Source: CAYMPH01 sp964392365
GTDB lineage: Bacteria > Spirochaetota > UBA4802 > UBA5550
Assembly (NCBI GenBank): GCA_964392365.1
Contig: CAYMPH010000002.1
Coordinates: 248,001 to 312,000 of the forward strand
Direction: 5' to 3'
DNA length: 64,000 nt
The notes beneath the pieces were generated by a model, which was given only the letters and a program-made list of their open reading frames with translations, was not told where the DNA came from and made no database searches. The position numbers and the translations under genes are program-made. Positions 16,286 to 24,675 of the stretch are shown one piece after another; within the stretch, counting starts at the first letter, position 1, and each line of letters begins with the position of its first letter.

Positions 16286-17959
16286 ATGAAAAAAATACTA
16301 TTTATCTTTATAGGTGCTCTTTTATCCGTGAATGTAAACTCCCAGCAGAATCCGAATTCAATTGAAACGATTCTGCCGAAAAATGCTCTTATTATCGCTC
16401 AGACGAACGAAATTAAAAAGACTATTATTTCAGCAAATAGACTTATAAACGGATATCTGAATGATGAAAAAATGTCCTTATTGAAATCTTTAAATGAATT
16501 TAAGGAAAAAACCGGCATTGATCTCCTTGATTATGAGTCACTTTCCGATAACGGCATTGATATAAAAAGAAAAGCAGCAATAGCTTTTTACGCGGCAGAC
16601 AGGAAAAGCAAAGAAAACATTATAATAATTCTTCCGGTCTATGACGAGAAGGCTTTTCCTCTGAAATTTACTGAAGTAATAAAAAAAATGAAATCTGGAG
16701 GAGATCTGGATGCTTATCCTGTTGTAACTCCATATAAATCATGGAAAATTTTTCAGATAAGAAAAGATATGTTTGCTTCAACAGCCGGAGGGTATTTTAT
16801 TTTAGCACCGAAGGGTGAGCTTGTGATGAACGCTCTTGATGCATCCGTATCAATTGAGAATTCAACTGCAACAGATACAGTATATAATAACTATAAATTA
16901 AATGCGGGCCTTTCGCATGATGTCAATGTTTATATAAAGAAAGATTTTCTTGCAGATATTCTCGGACCAAAGAAAAAACCGGTTCCGGCCAGCGATGATA
17001 ATGCAGGAGTTAATGATAATGCGGAACTGATAAACGCCGGTTATGTAATTGCAGCAAGGAATAAAAAGAAGAAAACTCCAGGCGGAGTAAAAGACAGCAG
17101 TGATGATATTCTGAATGCTTTTGAATATATATCAGTAGGTGCAAGTTTTGAGGACAATCTTTTTAAACTCGTGGCGGGCGCAAATTTAAACGGATCGGAT
17201 GCAGGTGCAGGGACTCTTCTGAGCATGTTTACAACCGGCAAAAAAAATGATGCACTGTATATAAAAGATTATTTAACATATTCCTACCTTTCAATGGATT
17301 TAAATGCAGTTGAAAAATACTGCCAGGGCAATACTGAAATATGCAAAATTTACGATGATGCCAAAAAGGAATTCAAGAAAAATCTCGGTATAGATTTTGC
17401 AGCTGATTTTCTTCCTAATTTCAAAGGAGTTATTAATTTTATCATAACAGATATCAGCGATGAGAAGGAAGAGCTTGGCAAACTGATTGTATTTCTTCCA
17501 ATGAACACCCCTGCAGCATCAAAGGTTATTCTGGATAAACTAAATGCTAATCTTTCCAAAGGGATTGGAGAAAAATTAATAAAGAAAAATATTTCGGGTG
17601 TAAACGTTTCCATTATATCAACAGGTGAAGGAAAAAATAAAAATATAATGTTTTTCTCCACTGACAAGGGTATCTTTGTGGTAAATGACGAGAAGCTGGT
17701 TGAAACAGCGCTTAAAGCTGAGGTGCTCGGCAGCGGTGCCACATCAGAACTTTCTGATAATATTTCCGGCGATATGTTTCTTTATACAGATGTCAATCCA
17801 AGTTTTGTTGATAAAGCAAAAGGCATGCTGAAGAAAATGTCCTCGAAGTATTCCGAGGTTTTAAATATGATTCACGGGCTTAATTTAATCGGCCGCAAAA
17901 AAGGATCCTTCATGACATTTGAACTTGATATTGAGCTTAAAAAGAATTTAAAGAAGTAG
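16286..17959 (+). CDS. Large secreted protein, possibly DUF3352-like
   Basis: This 557-residue protein starts with a signal peptide (MKKILFIFIGALLSVNVNSQ) and has no other membrane helix. After it, ILPKNALIIAQTNEI and two later repeats of an alpha/beta unit (...VFLPMNTPAASKVILDKLN...) resemble large DUF3352-type proteins, secreted proteins of unknown role with a P-x-x-A-x-x-x start. This match is by eye. A low-complexity, lysine-rich linker lies near 230-270. The stop is four bases before the radical SAM gene, so the two are one transcription unit. Confidence 0.6.
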   Translation: MKKILFIFIGALLSVNVNSQQNPNSIETILPKNALIIAQTNEIKKTIISANRLINGYLNDEKMSLLKSLNEFKEKTGIDLLDYESLSDNGIDIKRKAAIAFYAADRKSKENIIIILPVYDEKAFPLKFTEVIKKMKSGGDLDAYPVVTPYKSWKIFQIRKDMFASTAGGYFILAPKGELVMNALDASVSIENSTATDTVYNNYKLNAGLSHDVNVYIKKDFLADILGPKKKPVPASDDNAGVNDNAELINAGYVIAARNKKKKTPGGVKDSSDDILNAFEYISVGASFEDNLFKLVAGANLNGSDAGAGTLLSMFTTGKKNDALYIKDYLTYSYLSMDLNAVEKYCQGNTEICKIYDDAKKEFKKNLGIDFAADFLPNFKGVINFIITDISDEKEELGKLIVFLPMNTPAASKVILDKLNANLSKGIGEKLIKKNISGVNVSIISTGEGKNKNIMFFSTDKGIFVVNDEKLVETALKAEVLGSGATSELSDNISGDMFLYTDVNPSFVDKAKGMLKKMSSKYSEVLNMIHGLNLIGRKKGSFMTFELDIELKKNLKK

Positions 17960-17962
17960 AAT

Positions 17963-18892
17963 ATGAAATATCTTTTCGGCCCGGTGAATTCCCGCAGGCT
18001 CGGGATTTCACTTGGTATTGATCTTTTTCAGAAAAAAATCTGCACACTTGATTGTGTCTACTGCGAATGCGGTCATACTAAAGATCTGACAGATGATATA
18101 GATGATTACTCTGCAGCAGCGGATGTTATAAGGGAGCTTGACGAGTTTCTTGCGTCAGATCCTGTTTTAGATGCTATTACTTTTTCCGGATCCGGAGAGC
18201 CTACGCTGTGCAGGTCAATAGGGGATATTATTGATCATATAAAAAATAAATATCCGAAATACAAAATTGTTGTTTTAACCAATGGAACTTTACTGTATCT
18301 GCCGGAAGTCAGAAACAGGCTGAAAAATTCCGATGTGGTGATGCCGTCACTTGATGCAGTCAGCAGTAATGTGTTTCAGAAAATATACAGGCCGGTAAAG
18401 GGATTATCATCAGAGAAACTAATTGAAGGAATTAAGCAGCTTAGAAAAGAATTCTCCGGCAAAATAATCCTTGAAATCTTTATAATACCGGATCTGAATG
18501 ATTCAGATGAAGAGCTCGCACTGTTAAAGAAAGCCTGTGAAGACATAGGACCTGATGGAATACAGCTAAATACTTTAGACAGGCCTTCAGCAGAGAAATG
18601 GATAAAGAGAGCGGATTTTAATCAGCTGGAAAAGATTAGAGATTTTTTTAAACCTCTAAAGGCTGAAATAATAGGAAGACCTGCAGGAAAATCCGGTGCT
18701 GCAGGGGCAGATCATCTTCAGGAAAGAATTATTGCCACATTGAAAAGAAGGCCTTCTACATCTGAGGATCTGTTTTCAGCTCTTGGTTCTGATAAAAAAA
18801 GTATAGATATTCTTCTGGCTGATATGAAAAGAAAAGGATTGATTCACATTGAAAAAAACGCCAGGGGAGAATTTTATAAATTAAATCAGTGA
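17963..18892 (+). CDS. Radical SAM protein (COG0731-like)
   Basis: This 309-residue protein begins LFGPVNSRRLGISLGIDLF and carries the iron-sulfur motif C-x3-C-x2-C as CTLDCVYC. TFSGSGEPTLC is the SAM-binding G-G-E-P-type motif. The family's members are related to wyosine-base enzymes but are mostly uncharacterised in bacteria. The last 60 or so residues form a small winged-helix-like domain (LKRRPSTSEDLFSALGSDKKS). It starts four bases after the secreted-protein gene. The reaction is unknown. Confidence 0.82.
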   Translation: MKYLFGPVNSRRLGISLGIDLFQKKICTLDCVYCECGHTKDLTDDIDDYSAAADVIRELDEFLASDPVLDAITFSGSGEPTLCRSIGDIIDHIKNKYPKYKIVVLTNGTLLYLPEVRNRLKNSDVVMPSLDAVSSNVFQKIYRPVKGLSSEKLIEGIKQLRKEFSGKIILEIFIIPDLNDSDEELALLKKACEDIGPDGIQLNTLDRPSAEKWIKRADFNQLEKIRDFFKPLKAEIIGRPAGKSGAAGADHLQERIIATLKRRPSTSEDLFSALGSDKKSIDILLADMKRKGLIHIEKNARGEFYKLNQ

Positions 18893-18946
18893 CCCGGCGG
18901 ATTTTTTTTGTTAACTATTTTAGTTGTCTAAATGATGGAGTATTGA

Positions 18947-20452
18947 ATGATATTTCTGGAATACCTGTTATACATCCTCATTTTTATTCTTGTCTATGAG
19001 ATAATCCGCGGATTTATAGTCAGGTTTTTTAAAAAGAAGCTGCTTTCATCAGTAAATGAAAATATCCGGGAAAACAGAATCCGCGTTGATAAATACAAAT
19101 TTACAAAGAAGATAGTTGTAAAAAATGATTTAATGAACGATGCGGACATAAACCGGCTTATTATTGAAACTTCAAAAGAAAAAAATATTTCAATAGCTGA
19201 AGTGAAGAAACAGGCTGAAGGTTATATTGATGAGATAGTTCCTTTTTTTAATATTCTTACTTATTATAAATTAGGTTTTATGGTCGCAAATTTTGTTCTG
19301 AATTTTATTTACGAAGTTATTATTGATAAAGAAAATGCGGAAAAACTTAAAAAAATTCCTGAAAGCTCTGTTGTCGTTTTTGTAATGAATCATAGAAGCA
19401 ATATTGATTATATTCTTGTTGCATATATGCTGGCAAGGGAAATTTCTCTGAGCTATGCTGTTGGCGAGTGGGCAAGGGTTTGGCCGCTTGAATATATTTT
19501 TAAATCATTCGGGGCGTATTTTATAAGAAGAAAATGCAAGGACAGGCTTTATCATCTTGTTCTTGAAAAATATATACAGCATATCAGCTTACGAGGCGTG
19601 ACTCAGGGGATTTTTTTTGAAGGCGGCCTTACGCGTGATGGAAAATTCAAGGAGCCTAAGCTCGGCATAATTGATTATATTGCAAGGATTAAGAATGATC
19701 CGAAGTTCAGGGGTGATATTGTGTTTGTACCCGCTTCAATTAATTACGACTGGATTCTTGAAGACCGGATTTTAATTGAAGAATGGAAAAACGGCAAGGA
19801 GAAAAGCGGATTCAGAGATAATATAAAATCTCTCATGAAAATTATTATTGAAACTCCTGTTATGGCTGTTATTAACCTTGTAAGGTATTTTGCCGGCAGA
19901 TTGAAACATCATGGATCTGCAAGCGTGAGTTTCGGTGATCCTGTTTTTTTATCCGACTTTTTAAAAAAACGCGGGTCGAAAATATTAAATCTTGGTAGAG
20001 AAGAACGATTAAAATATATTAAGGAATTTTCCAATACTCTGCAGGAGAAAATTCAGTCTGTTATGCCGATTACTCCTGTGCCTTTAATATCAAAAGCCCT
20101 GCTGACATTAGATAAAAAAAGCTTAAAGAAAATAGAACTTGTAAAAAAAGTTGATGAATATCTGAAAATTTTATCTTTAAAAAATTCCAGGGTCGTACGG
20201 GGCAAAGCATTTATTAAAAGCATTTTAATTGAGGATAAGCTTAAAGAAGAAAAAGATGACAGGATGAAAGAGCTCGTGGAATTTGAAGAGGGTTTCATAC
20301 AGTTTGAAGAAGCATATGAAATTGTCAGTGTTGCACTTGATCTTCTTAAAACAAGAAAGATAGTGAAGATTGTAAATAAAGAGATTATTATTAATGAAGA
20401 AAAGAAATCATATCTTGAATATTATGCCAATTCGCTTGAAAATCTGGTGTAG
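18947..20452 (+). CDS. Second PlsB-type acyltransferase
   Basis: This 501-residue protein has an N-terminal membrane helix (about 2-20). A central acyltransferase domain carries VMNHRSNIDYILVAYM (H-x4-D), FFEGGLTRDGKFKEPKLG and FVPASINYDWILEDR, the same ordered blocks as PlsB. It is much shorter than the 861-residue PlsB at 5.0 kb, lacking most of that protein's N-terminal region. It may acylate glycerol 3-phosphate or a lysophospholipid. The alpha/beta hydrolase gene that follows almost directly suggests a shared role in lipid turnover. Confidence 0.82.
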   Translation: MIFLEYLLYILIFILVYEIIRGFIVRFFKKKLLSSVNENIRENRIRVDKYKFTKKIVVKNDLMNDADINRLIIETSKEKNISIAEVKKQAEGYIDEIVPFFNILTYYKLGFMVANFVLNFIYEVIIDKENAEKLKKIPESSVVVFVMNHRSNIDYILVAYMLAREISLSYAVGEWARVWPLEYIFKSFGAYFIRRKCKDRLYHLVLEKYIQHISLRGVTQGIFFEGGLTRDGKFKEPKLGIIDYIARIKNDPKFRGDIVFVPASINYDWILEDRILIEEWKNGKEKSGFRDNIKSLMKIIIETPVMAVINLVRYFAGRLKHHGSASVSFGDPVFLSDFLKKRGSKILNLGREERLKYIKEFSNTLQEKIQSVMPITPVPLISKALLTLDKKSLKKIELVKKVDEYLKILSLKNSRVVRGKAFIKSILIEDKLKEEKDDRMKELVEFEEGFIQFEEAYEIVSVALDLLKTRKIVKIVNKEIIINEEKKSYLEYYANSLENLV

Positions 20453-20479
20453 ATCGTGGTTTTTTTAAAAAGGAAAAAA

Positions 20480-21223
20480 ATGTATATTTCATATATAGCG
20501 TTATTTTTATTATTTATTTCGATTGCACTTGTTTATTTTGTAGAAACAAGGGATTTAAGACTCCAATCAGCCTGGGAAACTTCAAGCGGAGAAAATGTTG
20601 TGCTTGTTCATGGAATTTTAAGAGGAAGCAGCTCCATGAACAAAATCAAGATAGAATTTATTCGTCAGGGTTTCAGTGTAACAGGTTTTGATTATACAAA
20701 AAAAGATGGTTCCATCGAAGAAATCTCTGACAGTCTGCATAAAAAAATAAAAAAATTCCCAAAAGGTAAGATTCATTTTGTAACCCACAGCATGGGTGCA
20801 GTAATTGTCCGGAGCTATATATCAAAATATAAACCTCGAAATATCGGACGGGTTGTTATGATTGCTCCTCCAAATAATGGTTCTGTTTATGCTGCGGTTC
20901 TTCTTCACCTGCCGTTTTTTGAAAAAATTTTCGGACGATCAGGCATGGACATTGCAGAAGGTGAAAACTGCATTGTAAACTCTCTTCCTGTTCCGGAATT
21001 TGAGTTTGGTGTAATTGCAGGTGGAACAGGTTATGAGATCGGATTGAATCCTTTTTTAAAAGGAGACAATGATGGAACTGTTTTACTGAAAGAAACCATT
21101 ATTGAAGGCATGGCGGATTTTATGCAGATAAAGGGACAGCATTCATTTCTTCTTTTCAATAATGAAGTGATTTCAGAATCGATAAATTTTATTAAGAATG
21201 GAAAATTTCAAAAAAAATCGTAA
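20480..21223 (+). CDS. Membrane-anchored alpha/beta hydrolase (lipase/esterase-like)
   Basis: The protein begins with a membrane anchor or signal (MYISYIALFLLFISIALVYF). The fold then shows VVLVHGILRGS (oxyanion), FVTHSMGAVIVRSYI with the nucleophile in H-S-M-G, GDNDGTV as likely acid, and GQHSFLL as the catalytic histidine. It therefore probably hydrolyses an ester at the periplasmic face. The frame is open from a GTG at 20456, but the ATG at 20480 has AAAAGG just upstream and is preferred. It lies right behind the second acyltransferase gene. Confidence 0.78.
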   Translation: MYISYIALFLLFISIALVYFVETRDLRLQSAWETSSGENVVLVHGILRGSSSMNKIKIEFIRQGFSVTGFDYTKKDGSIEEISDSLHKKIKKFPKGKIHFVTHSMGAVIVRSYISKYKPRNIGRVVMIAPPNNGSVYAAVLLHLPFFEKIFGRSGMDIAEGENCIVNSLPVPEFEFGVIAGGTGYEIGLNPFLKGDNDGTVLLKETIIEGMADFMQIKGQHSFLLFNNEVISESINFIKNGKFQKKS

Positions 21224-21248
21224 CATGAAAAAAAATCAGCTCTTAAAG

Positions 21249-21277
21249 TTGACAATTCCTGAATAAATATATATTAT
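21249..21277 (+). promoter_or_regulatory. Sigma-70-type promoter
   Basis: TTGACA (21249-21254) and TATTAT (21272-21277) with a 17-base spacer, 50 bases ahead of the start at 21328. This is one of the best promoter matches in the window and should drive the small cysteine-rich gene and queH. Confidence 0.75.
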
Positions 21278-21327
21278 TTATATATAACTAATATTTCGCG
21301 GGATCAATAAATATCTATGGCGGTTAA

Positions 21328-21672
21328 ATGATGAGTAAAAAGAAGAATTGTGCTTATATTGCTGAATCTTTCGAAGAAATGTGCTTTAAAAACTCTCCTT
21401 TCGGCCAGGATTTTGTAAATGAACTTAAAGAAATGGATAAGCATGAAATAATAGTTAATATCTGCGAACAGTTGGGGCCTAATCCGTGTAATCTGACAAT
21501 AGCTGAAGAAATATTTGAAAAAATAAAGTTTGATGTTGCCAGATATATTATTCATCATGAATACAGCTGTGAGAATGATTGCAAATCCAAACTTCTATTA
21601 TGGCTTGATTGCAAAACCAGTCCTGAGAAAGCAGAGTGTCTTTCAGATTTTGTAAACAGGTATCTCAGGTAA
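21328..21672 (+). CDS. Small cysteine-rich protein of unknown function
   Basis: I do not recognise this 114-residue soluble protein. It has seven cysteines, several in the pattern EYSCENDCKSKLLLWLDCK, and seems helical. Two ATG codons in tandem (21328 and 21331) follow GGCGG. It ends one base before the TTG start of queH, so the two are tightly coupled. The cysteines could bind a metal or cluster, or deliver something to queH, which itself uses an Fe-S cluster. That link is inference only. Confidence 0.68.
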   Translation: MMSKKKNCAYIAESFEEMCFKNSPFGQDFVNELKEMDKHEIIVNICEQLGPNPCNLTIAEEIFEKIKFDVARYIIHHEYSCENDCKSKLLLWLDCKTSPEKAECLSDFVNRYLR

Positions 21673-21673
21673 A

Positions 21674-22288
21674 TTGAACAAGCCGTCTCTACTTCTTCAT
21701 TCCTGCTGCGCACCATGTTCCAGTCACGTTATTGAGTTGTTGTCGCCGCAATGGCACATTACATCTTTTTTTTATAATCCGAATATTGCCCCGATAGGCG
21801 AATACAGAACCCGTTTCGAAGAATTGAAAAAATTTTCCGTGTCAAAATCTTTTCAATTAATTGAGGGCGATTATGATAATAAAATGTGGACTGCTGCAGT
21901 CAAAAAGTACCGTCATCTCGGAGAAAAATCTCTCAGATGCCGTGAATGTTTTAATTTCAGGCTTGATAAAGTATTCTCAGCTGCAGCTGAACTTAAAATG
22001 GATGCTGTTGCCACTGTTTTATCAATCAGCCCCCATAAAGATACTTCTGTAATAAATTCAATAGGTCTGGATCTTGAAAAAAAATATGGAATAAAATTCA
22101 TCGAAGCTGATTTCAAAAAAAACAATGGATTTAAACATTCCCTTGAGCTTTCAAAAGAGAATGATTTTTACAGGCAGAAATACTGCGGCTGTGCTTATTC
22201 CAGGCTTGAACGGGATCCGGATTCATCCTGGAGTATTTATTTAAAAAATCACCGTTCAAAAGCCTCTGATATAAAAAAGAATTCTTGA
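21674..22288 (+). CDS. queH: Epoxyqueuosine reductase QueH
   Basis: This 204-residue enzyme reduces epoxyqueuosine to queuosine in tRNA. It is the non-orthologous replacement of QueG. LLLHSCCAPCSSHVIE holds the N-terminal cysteine pairs. YNPNIAPIGEYRTRFEELKKF, LRCRECFNFRLDKV, SISPHKDT and YRQKYCGCAYS follow, matching the DUF208 family including its second cysteine set near the C-terminus. The start is TTG, with AGGT five bases upstream, one base after the preceding stop. A palindromic mobile repeat follows 37 bases after the gene. Confidence 0.93.
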   Translation: MNKPSLLLHSCCAPCSSHVIELLSPQWHITSFFYNPNIAPIGEYRTRFEELKKFSVSKSFQLIEGDYDNKMWTAAVKKYRHLGEKSLRCRECFNFRLDKVFSAAAELKMDAVATVLSISPHKDTSVINSIGLDLEKKYGIKFIEADFKKNNGFKHSLELSKENDFYRQKYCGCAYSRLERDPDSSWSIYLKNHRSKASDIKKNS

Positions 22289-22325
22289 CACCATTTAAAG
22301 CTGTATAACCTTATCCATCTTGATA

Positions 22326-22437
22326 AGGGAATCTCGATAAATCATTTTATGGACATTCCCTTGGGTTCACAACATAAGTAAAAATTAGTTTTTTAGATAT
22401 TTATAATCTTGAAAAAACTAATTTTTAGAGGTTCCCA
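22326..22437 (+). repeat. TA-flanked palindromic repeat, copy 1 (MITE-like, 112 bases)
   Basis: The element starts AGGGAATCTCGATAAAT and ends ATTTTTAGAGGTTCCCA. The ends are imperfect inverted repeats, and a TA dinucleotide lies on each side (22324-22325 and 22438-22439). Inside are two hairpins: the left one (GGGAAT ... ATTCCC) and a long one with 14-15-base arms (AAAAATTAGTTTTTT and its complement). This is the shortest copy. Two longer copies lie at 36.57 and 46.28 kb. Confidence 0.8.
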
Positions 22438-22500
22438 TAATTATTCGAAACAGGTAAAATTTTTCTGAATAAAACATAAAAAAAGCAGGGGAGAAACAAT

Positions 22501-23172
22501 ATGAGCAGAATTTATTTATTATTTTTTATTACAATTATTCTTACAACTGGATGTTCCGGTTCAAGTCTGTCAACCGACAAAGCTAAATACAGCTATGCTG
22601 TGGGCAAGCAGGTGGGCATGACATTGAAAAGACAGGATCTTGATATTGATATGGATGCATTTATGCTTGGTATCAAGGATATATTGGCCGAAAAAGACAG
22701 CAGACTTACAGATGAGCAGATAAATGAGGCAGTTAAGAAAATGTCAGAAATTGCAATGGTGAAACAGAAAGAGACTGCTGAGAAAAATTCAAAAGAGGGA
22801 TCTGAATTTCTTAAGAAAAATCTCGAAAAGCCCGGCATTAAGGTTACAAAAAGCGGCCTTCAGTATAAAGTAATCAAGGAAGGCAGCGGCCCGAAAGCAC
22901 TTGCTACTGATACAGTTACAGTTCATTATAAAGGAACTCTTATTAATGGCAAGGAATTTGACAGTTCATATAAAAGAAATGAACCGGCTGTATTCGAGCT
23001 GGGCAGGGTGATACCTGGCTGGGTTGAAGGAATTCAGCTGATGTCAAAAGGATCTAAATATGAACTGATTATACCAAGCGAACTTGGATATGGTGAAAGA
23101 TCAAATTCCGCAATTCCAGGAAATTCGGTGCTTATATTTGAAGTTGAACTTATTGACATTAATAAGAAATAA
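22501..23172 (+). CDS. FKBP-type peptidyl-prolyl isomerase lipoprotein
   Basis: This 223-residue protein has a lipoprotein signal ending at LTTGC, so it is probably anchored in the outer or inner membrane facing the periplasm. Residues 28-110 resemble the Mip/FkpA dimerisation helices (KYSYAVGKQVG). The FKBP domain follows: GLQYKVIKEGSG, VTVHYKGTLINGKEFDSS, GRVIPGWVEGIQLM and IPSELGYGE. It should catalyse proline isomerisation and help envelope protein folding. GGGGAGA precedes the ATG. A repeat element lies 63 bases upstream. Confidence 0.93.
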   Translation: MSRIYLLFFITIILTTGCSGSSLSTDKAKYSYAVGKQVGMTLKRQDLDIDMDAFMLGIKDILAEKDSRLTDEQINEAVKKMSEIAMVKQKETAEKNSKEGSEFLKKNLEKPGIKVTKSGLQYKVIKEGSGPKALATDTVTVHYKGTLINGKEFDSSYKRNEPAVFELGRVIPGWVEGIQLMSKGSKYELIIPSELGYGERSNSAIPGNSVLIFEVELIDINKK

Positions 23173-23572
23173 ACAATACCTTGTTGTATATTCTCAAGAA
23201 GCGAGGACGGTGCTTGGCCGTCCCCGCTCCTCGAGACTCCACACCCCTCCGCCTGCTCAATCGGCGCAGACCTAAGAGCCATAAATTGGTACAAAACTTT
23301 ACCTAACTCTTTGTAAAGGCAGGTGGCACCTGCCCATCCTAAATGCCATACAGAATAATTACTTTTCAGCCGGTTGGAAAAACACCGGATGTTTTCGTCT
23401 CGATGGTTCGACTATTATCACCACAAGTACGCTGCGCAACTCAACGACCGATATAGATTGTTAAAATTCTTTACACTAAACATCTGGTCACCGAGTGATT
23501 TACGATAACAAATCGTTTCGAGGTGATCGAGGAGCCAGAATAAATAAAGAGGCGACACCGGGTTGAGTGGAA
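23173..23572. other. Compositionally distinct, hairpin-rich intergenic island
   Basis: These 400 bases are visibly richer in G+C than the genes around them and hold no convincing ORF. Several perfect stems can be seen: GGACGG/CCGTCC (about 23204-23222), CTTTAC/GTAAAG near 23297-23318, GGCAGGT/ACCTGCC (near 23319-23335) and CCGGT/ACCGG near 23370. The last third (23439-23568) forms an attC-like palindrome. It looks acquired and may be the remnant of a mobile unit. Confidence 0.55.
23439..23568 (-). repeat. attC-like imperfect palindrome (possible integron recombination site)
   Basis: ACTCAAC at 23439-23445 and GTTGAGT at 23562-23568 are exact complements and fit the attC core boxes RYYYAAC and GTTRRRY. 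A second paired box (CCGATAT against ACACCGG, allowing G-U pairs) lies just inside, offset by two bases. TCTGG/CCAGA, TCACC/GGTGA and GATTT/AAATC continue the stem. The length (130 bases) is that of long attC sites. The site begins five bases after the stop of the minus-strand WD40 gene, where a cassette's attC would be. No integrase gene is in the window. Confidence 0.45.
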
Positions 23573-24547
23573 TTATTTTTTTCTTACAAATCCTTTATAA
23601 AAATCAGGATAACCAAATTTGTTAATTACTTCATAATTATTATTTAAAATCAGAATATCGTGTTTCTCTGAACTAATGATAAAATATTCGCCAGTAGGTG
23701 AATAAGATAAATAATCCACTCCTTTATAATTACTAATATTTTTTATTATTTTAAAATTATTATCCCAAATTTTGATTTGAGAAAATGATGAACTGATAAT
23801 ATTTCTATTTACAGAATTAGAAACTATATAATTTATTGATTCATTATGCGAGTCGATATCTTGAATTTCATTATTTGATAAAGAAATCTTCTGTAATTTC
23901 CCATTATCCAATCCAACTATAAGAAATTTATAATTATCATATACTGTAATTGCCCAAACAAAATCTTGTAATTGAATTAAACCAGAATAATTAAGATCGA
24001 AATCATATATTTTAATAAGATTATTTTTAAAAGAAGTTGTATATAATAATTTTTTTTGTTTATTCAATATAATGTTTCTTATTTCAGTATCAAATGCTTT
24101 AACTTTCTTAATCGATTGACCATTTTTTGAGAATAAATTTAATTTACCATCTGTATCACCTGCAATAATTATATTTTCTGATAAAAAAAATACTTGAGTT
24201 ACCGTAAAATCAGATTTAATTATTTTTAAAATATCTCCATTTAAATCATGTATAATGATTTTATTTTCACTACTGTGAGAAGAAGCTACTATAATACTTG
24301 ATTCATCAGGACTGAATTGAATAGAATGAATTATACCGCCATGCCAATAATACCATTGGTATTTAAATATCTTATTCAGATCCCATAAAATAATAGTACC
24401 ATTCAGAGCTCCTGATACAATTAAATTGCCTTTTGAATTTATTGCAATTGATGATATTGTAGTTGAATGACCTTCAAAAATTCCGCAACCAATATGATTT
24501 AAAATCACTGTTACTAAAAGTAGAATTTGCAATTTGTTTTTAATCAT
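23573..24547 (-). CDS. WD40-like beta-propeller lipoprotein
   Basis: The chosen ATG (24545-24547) gives 324 residues with a signal ending HIGC, a likely lipobox. A GTG six codons upstream is the alternative. WD40-like blades follow: SSIAINSKGNLIVSGALNGTIILWDL, IHSIQFSPDESSIIVASSH and repeated units to the end (YLSYSPTGEYFIISS). The role is probably protein-protein binding at the cell surface or in the periplasm. The gene is even richer in A+T than its neighbours, stands alone, and ends five bases from the attC-like site. This suggests later acquisition. Confidence 0.75.
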   Translation of the reverse strand: MIKNKLQILLLVTVILNHIGCGIFEGHSTTISSIAINSKGNLIVSGALNGTIILWDLNKIFKYQWYYWHGGIIHSIQFSPDESSIIVASSHSSENKIIIHDLNGDILKIIKSDFTVTQVFFLSENIIIAGDTDGKLNLFSKNGQSIKKVKAFDTEIRNIILNKQKKLLYTTSFKNNLIKIYDFDLNYSGLIQLQDFVWAITVYDNYKFLIVGLDNGKLQKISLSNNEIQDIDSHNESINYIVSNSVNRNIISSSFSQIKIWDNNFKIIKNISNYKGVDYLSYSPTGEYFIISSEKHDILILNNNYEVINKFGYPDFYKGFVRKK

Positions 24548-24632
24548 ATTATTTGTACTTTCCACATTCGCATATTACCTGTATGTATTCATATTTATAG
24601 TTTAATCACTTTTTATTTTAATAGTTTTATAA

Positions 24633-24655
24633 TCTCCCCCTTGGCAAGGGGGAGA
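24633..24655. repeat. C-run/G-run hairpin repeat with perfect stem
   Basis: TCTCCCCCTT, then GGC, then AAGGGGGAGA: a perfect 10-base stem with a three-base loop, followed by GCCCGTAGGGCAGAGGGGA. It lies downstream of the minus-strand PAS gene and could end its transcription. It belongs to the same family as the repeats near 11.9 kb. Confidence 0.7.
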
Positions 24656-24675
24656 TGCCCGTAGGGCAGAGGGGA

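Noticed and set aside
23034..23294. Minus-strand 86-residue ORF across the FKBP gene end and the GC-shifted island
   Set aside because: Half of it is antisense to the FKBP domain, and it has no ribosome-binding site or recognisable domain.
23290..23340. ACCTAAC near 23301 as another attC left core box
   Set aside because: No matching GTTRRRY box with complementary sequence lies at a suitable distance to its right. Only the 23439-23568 pair is complementary.
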